The notes beneath the pieces are model-generated. The model was given only the letters and a program-made list of their open reading frames with translations. It searched no databases and was not told the origin of the DNA. Shown piece by piece: positions 1 to 4,721 of a stretch of 6,242 nucleotides of DNA (its first letter is position 1; the number at the start of each line of letters is the position of its first letter). A program made the translations under genes and the position numbers. Origin of the DNA: an uncultured Oscillospiraceae bacterium (GTDB lineage: Bacteria; Bacillota; Clostridia; Oscillospirales; JAAYXM01); the NCBI GenBank assembly GCA_934446465.1, contig CAKSEF010000070.1, positions 1 to 6,242 on the forward strand, written 5' to 3'.

Positions 1-26
1 ACTTTGAATTAAAACACAATTTAGGC

Positions 27-54
27 TTTACTTTTTTAATCGAAGTGCTATAAT
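27..54 (+). promoter_or_regulatory. Promoter of pfkA (extended -10, sigma-A type)
   Basis: The -10 box is a perfect TATAAT at 49-54, preceded by TG at 46-47, so it is an extended -10. A partial -35, TTTACT at 27-32, sits 16 bases upstream and matches consensus at four of six positions. The start of transcription is predicted near position 61, giving a leader of about 50 bases before the pfkA ATG. Assigned by sequence match only. Confidence 0.8.
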
Positions 55-59
55 TATTA

Positions 60-84
60 TAGCGGAGTTTTTTGTTTTCCGCTA
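60..84 (+). promoter_or_regulatory. Inverted repeat at the pfkA transcript start
   Basis: TAGCGGA at 60-66 is the exact reverse complement of TCCGCTA at 78-84, with an 11-base T-rich loop. It begins at the predicted +1. It could be an operator next to the promoter or, as RNA, a 5' hairpin that protects the pfkA messenger. It is not a terminator, since no T tract follows the right arm. The role is inferred. Confidence 0.45.
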
Positions 85-97
85 AGTTCATATATTC

Positions 98-103
98 GAG
101 AGG
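98..103 (+). promoter_or_regulatory. Ribosome binding site fixing the pfkA start
   Basis: GAGAGG at 98-103 lies 9 bases before ATG 113. An in-frame TTG at 104 would directly abut this site, so it cannot be the start. ATG 113 is therefore the start codon. Confidence 0.8.
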
Positions 104-112
104 TTGATACAT

Positions 113-1084
113 ATGTCCGAAATCAAAACAATCGGTGTTCTTACAAGCGGCGGAGACGCCCCCGGAATGAATGCTGCGATTCGTGCAGTGGCCAGGGCCA
201 CTTCGTATTACGGGGTTTCCTGTCTCGGAATACGCCGAGGCTATAACGGTCTCATAAACGGAGACGTCGTTGAACTCACCTCAAGAAGCGTCAACGGCAT
301 TATATCAAAGGGCGGCACAATGCTGTTTACCGCACGCTGCCCCGAGTTCAAGACCGAGGAAGGAATTTCAAAAGCTGTCAAGACCTGCAAGTATCTCGGG
401 CTTGACGGAATTGTTACCATAGGCGGAGACGGAACATTCCGCGGCGCAAGCGAGCTCGCTGCGAACGGTATCCACACAATCGGAATCCCTGCCACAATCG
501 ACAATGACATTTCATCAACCCAGTACAGCATAGGTTTTGATACGGCGTGCAACACAGCTCTTGACGCAATAGACAAACTCCGTGATACAATGCAGTCGCA
601 CGAGCGTGCGTCCGTTGTCGAGGTTATGGGACACAACGCAGGTCATCTTGCTCTCTATGTCGGCATCGCCTGCGGTGCTCAGGCTGTTCTCGTTCCTGAG
701 AAGCCGCTTGATTTTGAGCGCGACATCATTGAAAAAATTCGTCTCGGACGTATATACAAGCGTTCGCATTACATAATCATCCAAGCCGAAGGCGTCGGCA
801 ATTCTGCCGAGGTCGCACAGCGTATAAAAGATGAAACGGGCATCGACACGCGTCTGACTATTCTCGGCCACGTTCAGCGCGGCGGTTCCCCGAGCGCACG
901 CGACCGCGTAACGGCGAGCCGTTTCGGCGAATATGCGGTACGCACACTCATCGAAGGAAAGACGAACCGTGTTGTGAGCTGGGTAAACAATGAAATTTGC
1001 GATTATGACATCACAGAGGCTCTTAAAATGAAAAAAGGCCTCATGGAGGATATGTACATTACATCCCGCGTCATGTCCGTCTGA
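113..1084 (+). CDS. pfkA: 6-phosphofructokinase (ATP-type, PfkA family)
   Basis: Cytoplasmic glycolytic enzyme that phosphorylates fructose 6-phosphate to fructose 1,6-bisphosphate. At 323 residues it matches the usual bacterial length of about 320. Visible motifs are the glycine-rich loop GVLTSGGDAPGMN (8-20), R75 in TARCPEF, GGDGTF (104-109), the catalytic loop PATIDND (126-132) with base D130, SHER with R165, M172-G173, E226, R247, and H253/R256 in GHVQRGG for the sugar phosphate. The glycine at 107 (E. coli position 104) argues for ATP rather than pyrophosphate as donor. Two positions are less usual: A127 where ATP enzymes mostly have Gly124, and H174 where E. coli has the ATP-contacting Arg171. 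R24 and R28, equivalents of effector-site Arg21 and Arg25, are kept, but the Arg54 equivalent is S57. It is monocistronic, between its own promoter and a terminator. The family is certain; fine kinetics and allostery are not. Confidence 0.97.
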   Translation: MSEIKTIGVLTSGGDAPGMNAAIRAVARATSYYGVSCLGIRRGYNGLINGDVVELTSRSVNGIISKGGTMLFTARCPEFKTEEGISKAVKTCKYLGLDGIVTIGGDGTFRGASELAANGIHTIGIPATIDNDISSTQYSIGFDTACNTALDAIDKLRDTMQSHERASVVEVMGHNAGHLALYVGIACGAQAVLVPEKPLDFERDIIEKIRLGRIYKRSHYIIIQAEGVGNSAEVAQRIKDETGIDTRLTILGHVQRGGSPSARDRVTASRFGEYAVRTLIEGKTNRVVSWVNNEICDYDITEALKMKKGLMEDMYITSRVMSV

Positions 1085-1094
1085 TTACAAAAAC

Positions 1095-1130
1095 AAAACA
1101 CAGGCATACTGATGTATGCCTGTGTTTTTT
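1095..1130. terminator. Bidirectional intrinsic terminator between pfkA and the ireB operon
   Basis: The left arm at 1095-1109 begins with AAAA and pairs with the right arm at 1114-1128, around the loop TGAT. T1125-T1130 gives a U tract for pfkA transcripts. The A run at 1095-1098 gives a shorter one for minus-strand transcripts. It lies 10 bases after the pfkA stop and 1 base past the stop of the convergent 99-residue gene, so it serves both. Confidence 0.9.
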
Positions 1131-1131
1131 A

Positions 1132-1431
1132 TTAATTACTTTTTGTTTCGGCTGCCAAGGCTCTGTCGAGCCAGACAGAAGCTATATCCAGTGCCTGGTA
1201 AATTCCCTCTGTCTCTGTTTTCTTGACTACTCTGTCTCTCGATTTGATAGCGGGGTCTGTGTACTGAAGCTGAAGCAGAACTCCCGTTGCAAGTTCCAAA
1301 TCGTCAAGACTCTCGGTATCCGTAACTTGCAGCATGGCAATGTACTTTTCCGCCATGCTTCCATAATATATAACCTTGCCCTTACGGGTAAGCCGATGAC
1401 CCTTGTATGTCAAAATCTTCTCCTCTGCCAT
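1132..1431 (-). CDS. Conserved-looking 99-residue protein of unknown function, second gene of the ireB operon
   Basis: I do not recognise a named family. The protein has 99 residues, no signal peptide and no membrane segment, so it should be cytoplasmic. It reads as a compact fold: a basic, probably beta N-terminal part (TYKGHRLTRKGKVIYYG, residues 8-24), an MAEKYIAMLQV strand (26-36), an acidic stretch (37-47), then a C-terminal helix around residues 75-95 (EGIYQALDIASVWLDRAL). The ATG at 1431 is well supported by AGGAGG at 1441-1446, nine bases away. It starts 26 bases after the ireB stop with no promoter or terminator between, so it is almost certainly cotranscribed with ireB. From memory, similar small proteins occur in clostridia, but I cannot verify that here. 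A link to IreB signalling is only an inference from the operon. Confidence 0.85.
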   Translation of the reverse strand: MAEEKILTYKGHRLTRKGKVIYYGSMAEKYIAMLQVTDTESLDDLELATGVLLQLQYTDPAIKSRDRVVKKTETEGIYQALDIASVWLDRALAAETKSN

Positions 1432-1457
1432 GAAATATGACCTCCTAATGTGTATAA

Positions 1458-1703
1458 TCAGTCAGACAGGTAATGACGGACGAGCGTATGGAGCAGCTCA
1501 TCGCGGTCAATCTTTCTGACCAAGCTTCGCGCATTGTTGTAATTTGTTATATATGTCGGGTCCTCGGAAAGAATATATCCGACAATCTGGCTTATGGGAT
1601 TATAGCCCTTACTCTTCAGCGCGTCATAAATCTCGGTTAGGATATATTTCATCTCGTCATCTTCATCCCGCTTCAAGACAAATTTTTGTGTGTTATCAAA
1701 CAT
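1458..1703 (-). CDS. ireB: IreB family regulatory phosphoprotein (UPF0297, YrzL-like)
   Basis: Small cytoplasmic regulator. In Enterococcus faecalis, IreB is a substrate of the PASTA-domain Ser/Thr kinase IreK and acts negatively on cephalosporin resistance and cell-envelope stress adaptation. The 81-residue product has the family signature GYNPISQIVGYILS (33-46), DPTYI (48-52) and NNARSLVRK (56-64) followed by IDRDEL, nearly colinear with Bacillus subtilis YrzL. The N-terminus MFDNTQKF keeps one threonine, T5, which aligns with the second of the two IreB phospho-threonines (T7). The first (T4) appears to be replaced by phenylalanine. The start is fixed by AGGAGGA at 1711-1717, seven bases before the ATG. 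It is the first gene of the operon, under the promoter at 1737-1765. In many Firmicutes ireB lies between alaS and ruvX; neither is here. Confidence 0.95.
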   Translation of the reverse strand: MFDNTQKFVLKRDEDDEMKYILTEIYDALKSKGYNPISQIVGYILSEDPTYITNYNNARSLVRKIDRDELLHTLVRHYLSD

Positions 1704-1736
1704 GAACTTCTCCTCCTATCCTTTCCGAATACATAT

Positions 1737-1765
1737 ATTCTAATACATTTTATCTAATTTGTAAA
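1737..1765 (-). promoter_or_regulatory. Promoter of the ireB operon
   Basis: Read on the minus strand, TTTACA (1765-1760) is a five-of-six -35 and TAGAAT (1742-1737) a five-of-six -10, separated by exactly 17 bases. Transcription should start near 1730, leaving a leader of about 27 bases that carries the ireB ribosome site. Confidence 0.75.
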
Positions 1766-1951
1766 TGACAAAATGATTAATATTCGCAGAACTTTTTCTT
1801 TCCGCGGGAACGTTCCAATATTTTCTTGTAAAATCCTATGCTTTTTAAGCATAAAAGCATTATACGGTAACTTTTTTGCAAAAACGGGCATTTATCGCAA
1901 TTTCAGAGAATATGTCCTCTTAAAAAACTCAAAAATTTTTTCAAAAATTGC
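1766..1951. other. AT-rich intergenic gap between divergent promoters
   Basis: This gap separates the ireB promoter from the tRNA promoter. I see no supported gene: a possible 60-codon frame at 1773-1955 lacks a ribosome site and runs into the tRNA -35 box. It contains a perfect 10-base palindrome GGAACGTTCC (1807-1816), a small hairpin TATGCTT-TTT-AAGCATA (1837-1853), and A/T tracts at about 1921-1950 that look like an UP element for the tRNA promoter. Confidence 0.5.
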
Positions 1952-1980
1952 TTGACATTGACCCCCGAAATATGTATAAT
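1952..1980 (+). promoter_or_regulatory. Consensus sigma-A promoter of the tRNA cluster
   Basis: TTGACA (1952-1957) and TATAAT (1975-1980) are both perfect hexamers with the ideal 17-base spacing. A/T tracts just upstream resemble an UP element. Transcription should start near 1987, about 27 bases before tRNA-Val. Such strength is typical of stable-RNA promoters. Confidence 0.92.
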
Positions 1981-2013
1981 AAACAAGTCGCATGTGAGTG
2001 CGCGGAAAATTGT

Positions 2014-2089
2014 GGGAGCATAGCTCAGCTGGGAGAGCACCTGCCTTACAAGCAGGGGGTCACAGGTTCGAGCCCTGTTGTTCCCACCA
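2014..2089 (+). tRNA. tRNA-Val (anticodon TAC)
   Basis: Full cloverleaf of 76 bases. The acceptor GGGAGCA pairs with TGTTCCC, the D arm is GCTC/GAGC, and the anticodon loop CTTACAA has TAC at 2047-2049. The T arm is ACAGG-TTCGAGC-CCTGT, and the CCA end is encoded. It is the first member of the cluster. Confidence 0.97.
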
Positions 2090-2092
2090 TAT

Positions 2093-2169
2093 GGCCCGGT
2101 AGTTCAGTTGGTTAGAACGCTAGCCTGTCACGCTAGAGGTCGTGGGTTCGAGCCCCATCCGGGTCGCCA
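2093..2169 (+). tRNA. tRNA-Asp (anticodon GTC)
   Basis: Full cloverleaf of 77 bases. The acceptor GGCCCGG pairs with CCGGGTC, the anticodon stem CTAGC/GCTAG encloses CTGTCAC with GTC at 2127-2129, and the CCA end is encoded. Only 3 bases separate it from tRNA-Val. Confidence 0.97.
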
Positions 2170-2179
2170 ATATCCTTTT

Positions 2180-2255
<76 letters not shown>

Positions 2256-2261
2256 TTTTCT

Positions 2262-2336
2262 GCGGGAGTGACTCAGTGGTAGAGTGTCACCTTGCCAAGG
2301 TGAAAGTCGCGAGTTCGAATCTCGTCTTCCGCTCCA
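2262..2336 (+). tRNA. tRNA-Gly (anticodon GCC)
   Basis: Full cloverleaf of 75 bases. The acceptor GCGGGAG pairs with CTTCCGC, the anticodon stem TCACC/GGTGA encloses TTGCCAA with GCC at 2294-2296, and the CCA end is encoded. It starts 6 bases after tRNA-Phe and is followed at once by a terminator-like hairpin. Confidence 0.97.
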
Positions 2337-2341
2337 TCATT

Positions 2342-2377
2342 ACGACAGGAGCGAAAAATCGTTCCTGTCGTTTTTTT
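2342..2377 (+). terminator. Intrinsic terminator inside the tRNA cluster
   Basis: The arms at 2342-2354 and 2359-2371 pair over 13 positions with one G-T wobble, closing an AAAA loop. Seven T follow at 2371-2377. This is a complete intrinsic terminator, yet tRNA-Cys begins only 9 bases later, so it should end or attenuate the Val-Asp-Phe-Gly transcript before tRNA-Cys. Confidence 0.88.
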
Positions 2378-2386
2378 ATCCGATAC

Positions 2387-2461
2387 GGCGCCATAGCCAA
2401 GTGGTAAGGCATGGGTCTGCAAAACCCTGATTCCCCGGTTCAAATCCGGGTGGCGCCTCCA
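2387..2461 (+). tRNA. tRNA-Cys (anticodon GCA)
   Basis: Full cloverleaf of 75 bases. The acceptor GGCGCCA pairs with TGGCGCC, the discriminator base is T as expected for Cys, the anticodon GCA is at 2419-2421, and the CCA end is encoded. No convincing promoter lies between the preceding terminator and the gene, so expression probably depends on read-through or on processing upstream of the hairpin. Confidence 0.96.
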
Positions 2462-2499
2462 AACAAAACCCCATCACAAACGTGATGGGGTTTTGTTTT
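2461..2499 (+). terminator. Terminator of the tRNA cluster
   Basis: The left arm at 2461-2477 and the right arm at 2482-2498 form a perfect 17-bp stem with core CCCCATCAC/GTGATGGGG and loop AAAC. The T-rich end TTTTGTTTT lies at 2491-2499. The first base of the stem is the last A of the tRNA-Cys CCA. Confidence 0.93.
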
Positions 2500-2529
2500 A
2501 TGTCATTTGCCTTCCCTCCTCCATGTTCT

Positions 2530-2552
2530 ATCCGAAAACATTGATTTCGGAT
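2530..2552. promoter_or_regulatory. Perfect dyad upstream of the GNAT promoter, operator-like
   Basis: ATCCGAAA (2530-2537) and TTTCGGAT (2545-2552) are exact reverse complements separated by 7 bases, making a 23-base dyad that ends two bases before the -35 box. Placement and symmetry suit a dimeric transcription factor acting on the acetyltransferase gene. It has no T tract, so it is not a terminator. No regulator is encoded nearby. Confidence 0.5.
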
Positions 2553-2554
2553 GT

Positions 2555-2583
2555 TTTACTTTTCAGTGCATTTATGTTATAAT
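2555..2583 (+). promoter_or_regulatory. Promoter of the YafP-like GNAT gene
   Basis: A perfect TATAAT at 2578-2583 with TG at 2575-2576 forms an extended -10, and TTTACT at 2555-2560 is a four-of-six -35 at 17-base spacing. The predicted start near 2590 leaves a leader of about 28 bases. The same hexamers and extension occur at the pfkA promoter. Confidence 0.8.
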
Positions 2584-2617
2584 AACGTCAAAATTCAAGG
2601 TTTACGGGGCATTTAAA

Positions 2618-3070
2618 ATGGAGCTCGGAAAATATAAACATTCCGACTGCGAGATGCTGGCGAAGCTGTTTCATCAAACAGTTCACACTGTAAATGCAAA
2701 AGACTATACAGAAGATCAGTTGAACGCTTGGTCAAGCGGTAGTGTCAATTTGCGGGAATGGGATAAATCCTTTGCCGAAAACCAAACAATTATCGCTGTG
2801 GAAAATGGTGTAATCATCGGTTTCGGAGATATGGATGAATCCGCTTACCTCAACAGATTGTATGTACATAAGTCGCATCAAGGCAGAGGTATTGCATCTG
2901 CTATTTGTGATGAGTTAGAACGCTCTGCGCGTGGGAAACGCATTACCGTGCATGCCTCCGTTACCGCAAAACCGTTTTTCCGGCACCGAGGATATTATGT
3001 AATAAGAAAACAAGAGGTCATTCGCCGCGGAATCGCCCTGACAAATTACATAATGAAAAAAGAAGTATAA
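2618..3070 (+). CDS. GNAT family N-acetyltransferase, YafP-like
   Basis: Predicted cytoplasmic acetyl-CoA-dependent acetyltransferase of 150 residues, the normal size for a single GNAT domain. The acetyl-CoA pyrophosphate loop QGRGIA (88-93) follows the strand YLNRLYVH (78-84). The tail, HASVTAKPFFRHRGY (112-126) then RRGIALTNYIM (136-146), resembles the corresponding part of E. coli YafP (ASITAKPFFERYGF, then CRGAWFTNFYM, from memory). YafP has been linked to the SOS response and nitro-aromatic detoxification; whether that holds here is unknown. The frame stays open upstream to 2507, but ATG 2618 is preferred because it follows the promoter and aligns with the GNAT N-terminus. The ribosome site is weak (GGGG at 2606-2609). 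A second, ruined GNAT gene starts 3 bases after the stop and was probably once cotranscribed. Confidence 0.9.
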   Translation: MELGKYKHSDCEMLAKLFHQTVHTVNAKDYTEDQLNAWSSGSVNLREWDKSFAENQTIIAVENGVIIGFGDMDESAYLNRLYVHKSHQGRGIASAICDELERSARGKRITVHASVTAKPFFRHRGYYVIRKQEVIRRGIALTNYIMKKEV

Positions 3071-3073
3071 CAT

Positions 3074-3612
3074 ATACTTGAAGTTCGTGATGCGACACTC
3101 AACGACGCAGTTTGAATATACTACCCCATCATTGGAGGAGTTCAGCGAGCGTATGAGCAATATCATGCGCCGATACCCATATCTCGTGATTTTAGAGGAC
3201 GGAATAATCAAAGGTTATGCCTATGCGGGTTCTTTCGGCGGCCGCGTGGCATACTACCGGTCGTGCGAAATGACGATATACCTTGACCGTAGCGCCCGAA
3301 AATGCAGGATGGGCAGAATGATTTACAAAGCATTGCAAAAAAGCACTCCTCGACATGAGGATTCTCAACCTATATGCCCGCACAGGTTATCCCGAGCATG
3401 ATGACGAGTACCTAACCTCCAACAGCGCTGATTTTCACGCGCATTTGGGATTTTCAAAGGTCGGCGAATTTCGTAACTGCGGTTACAAATTCGGGCGGTG
3501 GTATCACATGATTTGTATGGAAAAATTAGCAGTAAAGAACATGGACTTCTGTGAAAAGATAACAGCCCGAATGGATGTCCTGCTCGATTTTATTCTTTCG
3601 AATATTAAGTAA
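3074..3612 (+). pseudogene. Broken GNAT acetyltransferase, phosphinothricin acetyltransferase (Pat)-like
   Basis: Remnants of one GNAT protein are spread over two frames. In the frame of 3074, an ATA stands where a start would be, followed by LEVRDATLNDA and then a stop. From about 3111 the next frame reads FEYTTPSLEEF, CEMTIYLDRSARK and MGRMIYKALQK. After the A6 run at 3337-3342 the product shifts again to ALLDMRILNLYARTGYPE, HAHLGFSKVGEF and GYKFGRWYHM, the usual Pat-type C-terminus. Lesions seen: no start codon, a loss of about 50 bases at 3110/3111 (judged from the missing first helix of relatives), and one extra A in the poly-A run. An Arg also replaces a glycine of the acetyl-CoA loop (RKCRMG). 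An intact relative would be about 170-190 residues acting on methionine sulfoximine-like amines. This copy is very unlikely to make active enzyme. Confidence 0.88.
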
Positions 3613-3623
3613 AACCCGAAAAA

Positions 3624-3669
3624 AAATGCAAAAGACAAGTTTTTTATCTGAAACTTGTCTTTTGCATTT
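3624..3669. repeat. 19-bp perfect inverted repeat between the GNAT pseudogene and the yitT-like gene
   Basis: The arms at 3624-3642 and 3651-3669 are exact reverse complements around an 8-base spacer. On the plus strand only TTT follows, so termination there would be weak. On the minus strand the flanking A8 (3619-3626) becomes a full T8 tail, so the hairpin looks better as a terminator of antisense transcripts. The right arm contains the -35 box of the downstream promoter. It could be a terminator, an operator or both. Confidence 0.75.
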
Positions 3670-3683
3670 CCGCGGTATATAAT
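3655..3683 (+). promoter_or_regulatory. Promoter of the yitT-like gene
   Basis: A perfect TATAAT at 3678-3683 lies 17 bases after TTGTCT (3655-3660), a four-of-six -35 lying wholly within the right arm of the inverted repeat. Transcription should start near 3690, with a leader of about 34 bases. Confidence 0.72.
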
Positions 3684-3723
3684 GTTGTTCGACAAGAATT
3701 TGGTTTACAGCGGAGGAAATCTT

Positions 3724-4662
3724 ATGAAGAAAGCTTTATCGTACATAACGGTCATATTTGCCGCGGTTATTTCGGCGTTAAGCTATACTGTTTTTGTATT
3801 GCCTAATTCCTTTGCCCCTTCCGGAATAAACGGAATTTGCGTTATAATCATGGAGCTCACAGGCTTAAACATAGGTTATCTCAGCCTGCTTCTCAACATT
3901 CCTCTTTCAATATTGGTTTATATGAAGGTAAACAAGGCGATAGCCGTCCGCAGCGTCTGCTATGTTATAATATTCTCAGTATTTTTAATTGTCTTTCAGA
4001 AGCTGAATATTCCGGTGTATCACACCGAAAACGGCACCAGCACTATTTTGGGGTCTCTTACCGCCGGCGTCATTATGGGCTGTATTTATTCCGTGCTTAT
4101 AAAAGTCGGAGCCTATACGGGCGGTATGGATTTTGTTGCGCTGTTAATTCAGAGCAAATACCCCGAGAAATCCGTTTTTTCCTTAAATTTTGTTATCAAC
4201 GTGATCATTGCCGTTATGAGCTTCATCGTCTTTAATTTCAGAATCGAACCTGTTTTATTGAGTATTCTTTACAGCTTTTCTTCGTCAACAACGGCCGATA
4301 AGTCATTGCGGGTCAACAAGTCGGCAATGAGATTTGAAATAATAACTGACCATTGCGAAGAAATCAGCCGTGAAATAATAACCGTGTTAAAACATTCCGC
4401 AACGATAGTTGAGGCTAAAGGCGCATATACGGACAATAAGTCCAACATAATAGTCTGCGTTATCAACCGAAGCCAGATTGCCGTTTTATACGGCATACTG
4501 TCTAAATATCCCAAAACGTTTGCGGTCATTGACCCGGTAAGTGAAGTCATAGGAAACTTTAAGCATATTTCGAGAAGAGGAACGCCGAAAACGGAAGTGC
4601 TTGACAACGGCGAAAGCGATAAACAGACTGCGTATTCCGAAGAATTATTGAAATCTAAGTAA
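3724..4662 (+). CDS. YitT family (DUF2179) integral membrane protein
   Basis: Membrane protein of 312 residues in the YitT/YebE-type family; its transported or sensed ligand is not established. The N-terminal half holds about six hydrophobic segments, near residues 7-26, 36-48, 52-68, 77-94, 107-126 and 150-172, with another short one near 176-187. Family signatures are LPNSFAPSGINGI (26-38) and GAYTGGMDFVALLIQSKYP (129-147). The C-terminal cytoplasmic DUF2179 domain (PF10035) spans about 200-283, with EAKGAYTDNKSNIIVCV (230-246) and DPVSEVIG (270-277). The usual GRGVT-like segment is divergent here (HSATIVEAKG). A charged tail of about 30 residues follows. The start at ATG 3724 is fixed by GGAGGA at 3712-3717, six bases away. 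It is monocistronic, between its own promoter and a terminator hairpin. Family is confident, function is not. Confidence 0.93.
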   Translation: MKKALSYITVIFAAVISALSYTVFVLPNSFAPSGINGICVIIMELTGLNIGYLSLLLNIPLSILVYMKVNKAIAVRSVCYVIIFSVFLIVFQKLNIPVYHTENGTSTILGSLTAGVIMGCIYSVLIKVGAYTGGMDFVALLIQSKYPEKSVFSLNFVINVIIAVMSFIVFNFRIEPVLLSILYSFSSSTTADKSLRVNKSAMRFEIITDHCEEISREIITVLKHSATIVEAKGAYTDNKSNIIVCVINRSQIAVLYGILSKYPKTFAVIDPVSEVIGNFKHISRRGTPKTEVLDNGESDKQTAYSEELLKSK

Positions 4663-4678
4663 TTTATGTTTATTCAGA

Positions 4679-4721
4679 CAAATAGCGGGTTTTGGAATTA
4701 AAATCCAAAACCCGCTATTTG
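4679..4721. terminator. Terminator hairpin between yitT-like and GH39 genes
   Basis: CAAATAGCGGGTTTTGGA (4679-4696) pairs exactly with 4704-4721, giving an 18-bp stem around a 7-base loop. A T-rich stretch follows on the plus side (TATTTTT, 4723-4729), including the last codons of the convergent gene. It lies between two converging stop codons and probably ends both transcripts. The minus side lacks a long T tract, so termination there may be weaker. Confidence 0.82.

Noticed and set aside
104..112. TTG start for pfkA, adding three residues
   Set aside because: The TTG directly abuts the ribosome site; ATG 113 has proper 9-base spacing.
1773..1955. 60-codon open frame in the gap before the tRNAs
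   Set aside because: It has no ribosome site and an AT-driven composition, and it runs from beside the ireB promoter into the tRNA -35 box.
3333..3346. Programmed frameshift at the A6 run in the Pat-like gene
   Set aside because: Restoring the frame needs a +1 shift, not the -1 slip typical of A-rich slippery sites, and the gene already lacks a start codon and part of its N-terminus.
3355..3612. Separate 85-residue gene starting at ATG 3355
   Set aside because: Its sequence continues the Pat-type GNAT domain from the frame before it and has no ribosome site; it is the C-terminal part of the pseudogene.
3507..3612. The tail after the Pat-type domain as a functional peptide
   Set aside because: The stretch after GRWYHMICMEK looks like an unselected C-terminal extension of the pseudogene with no signal, motif or ribosome site of its own.
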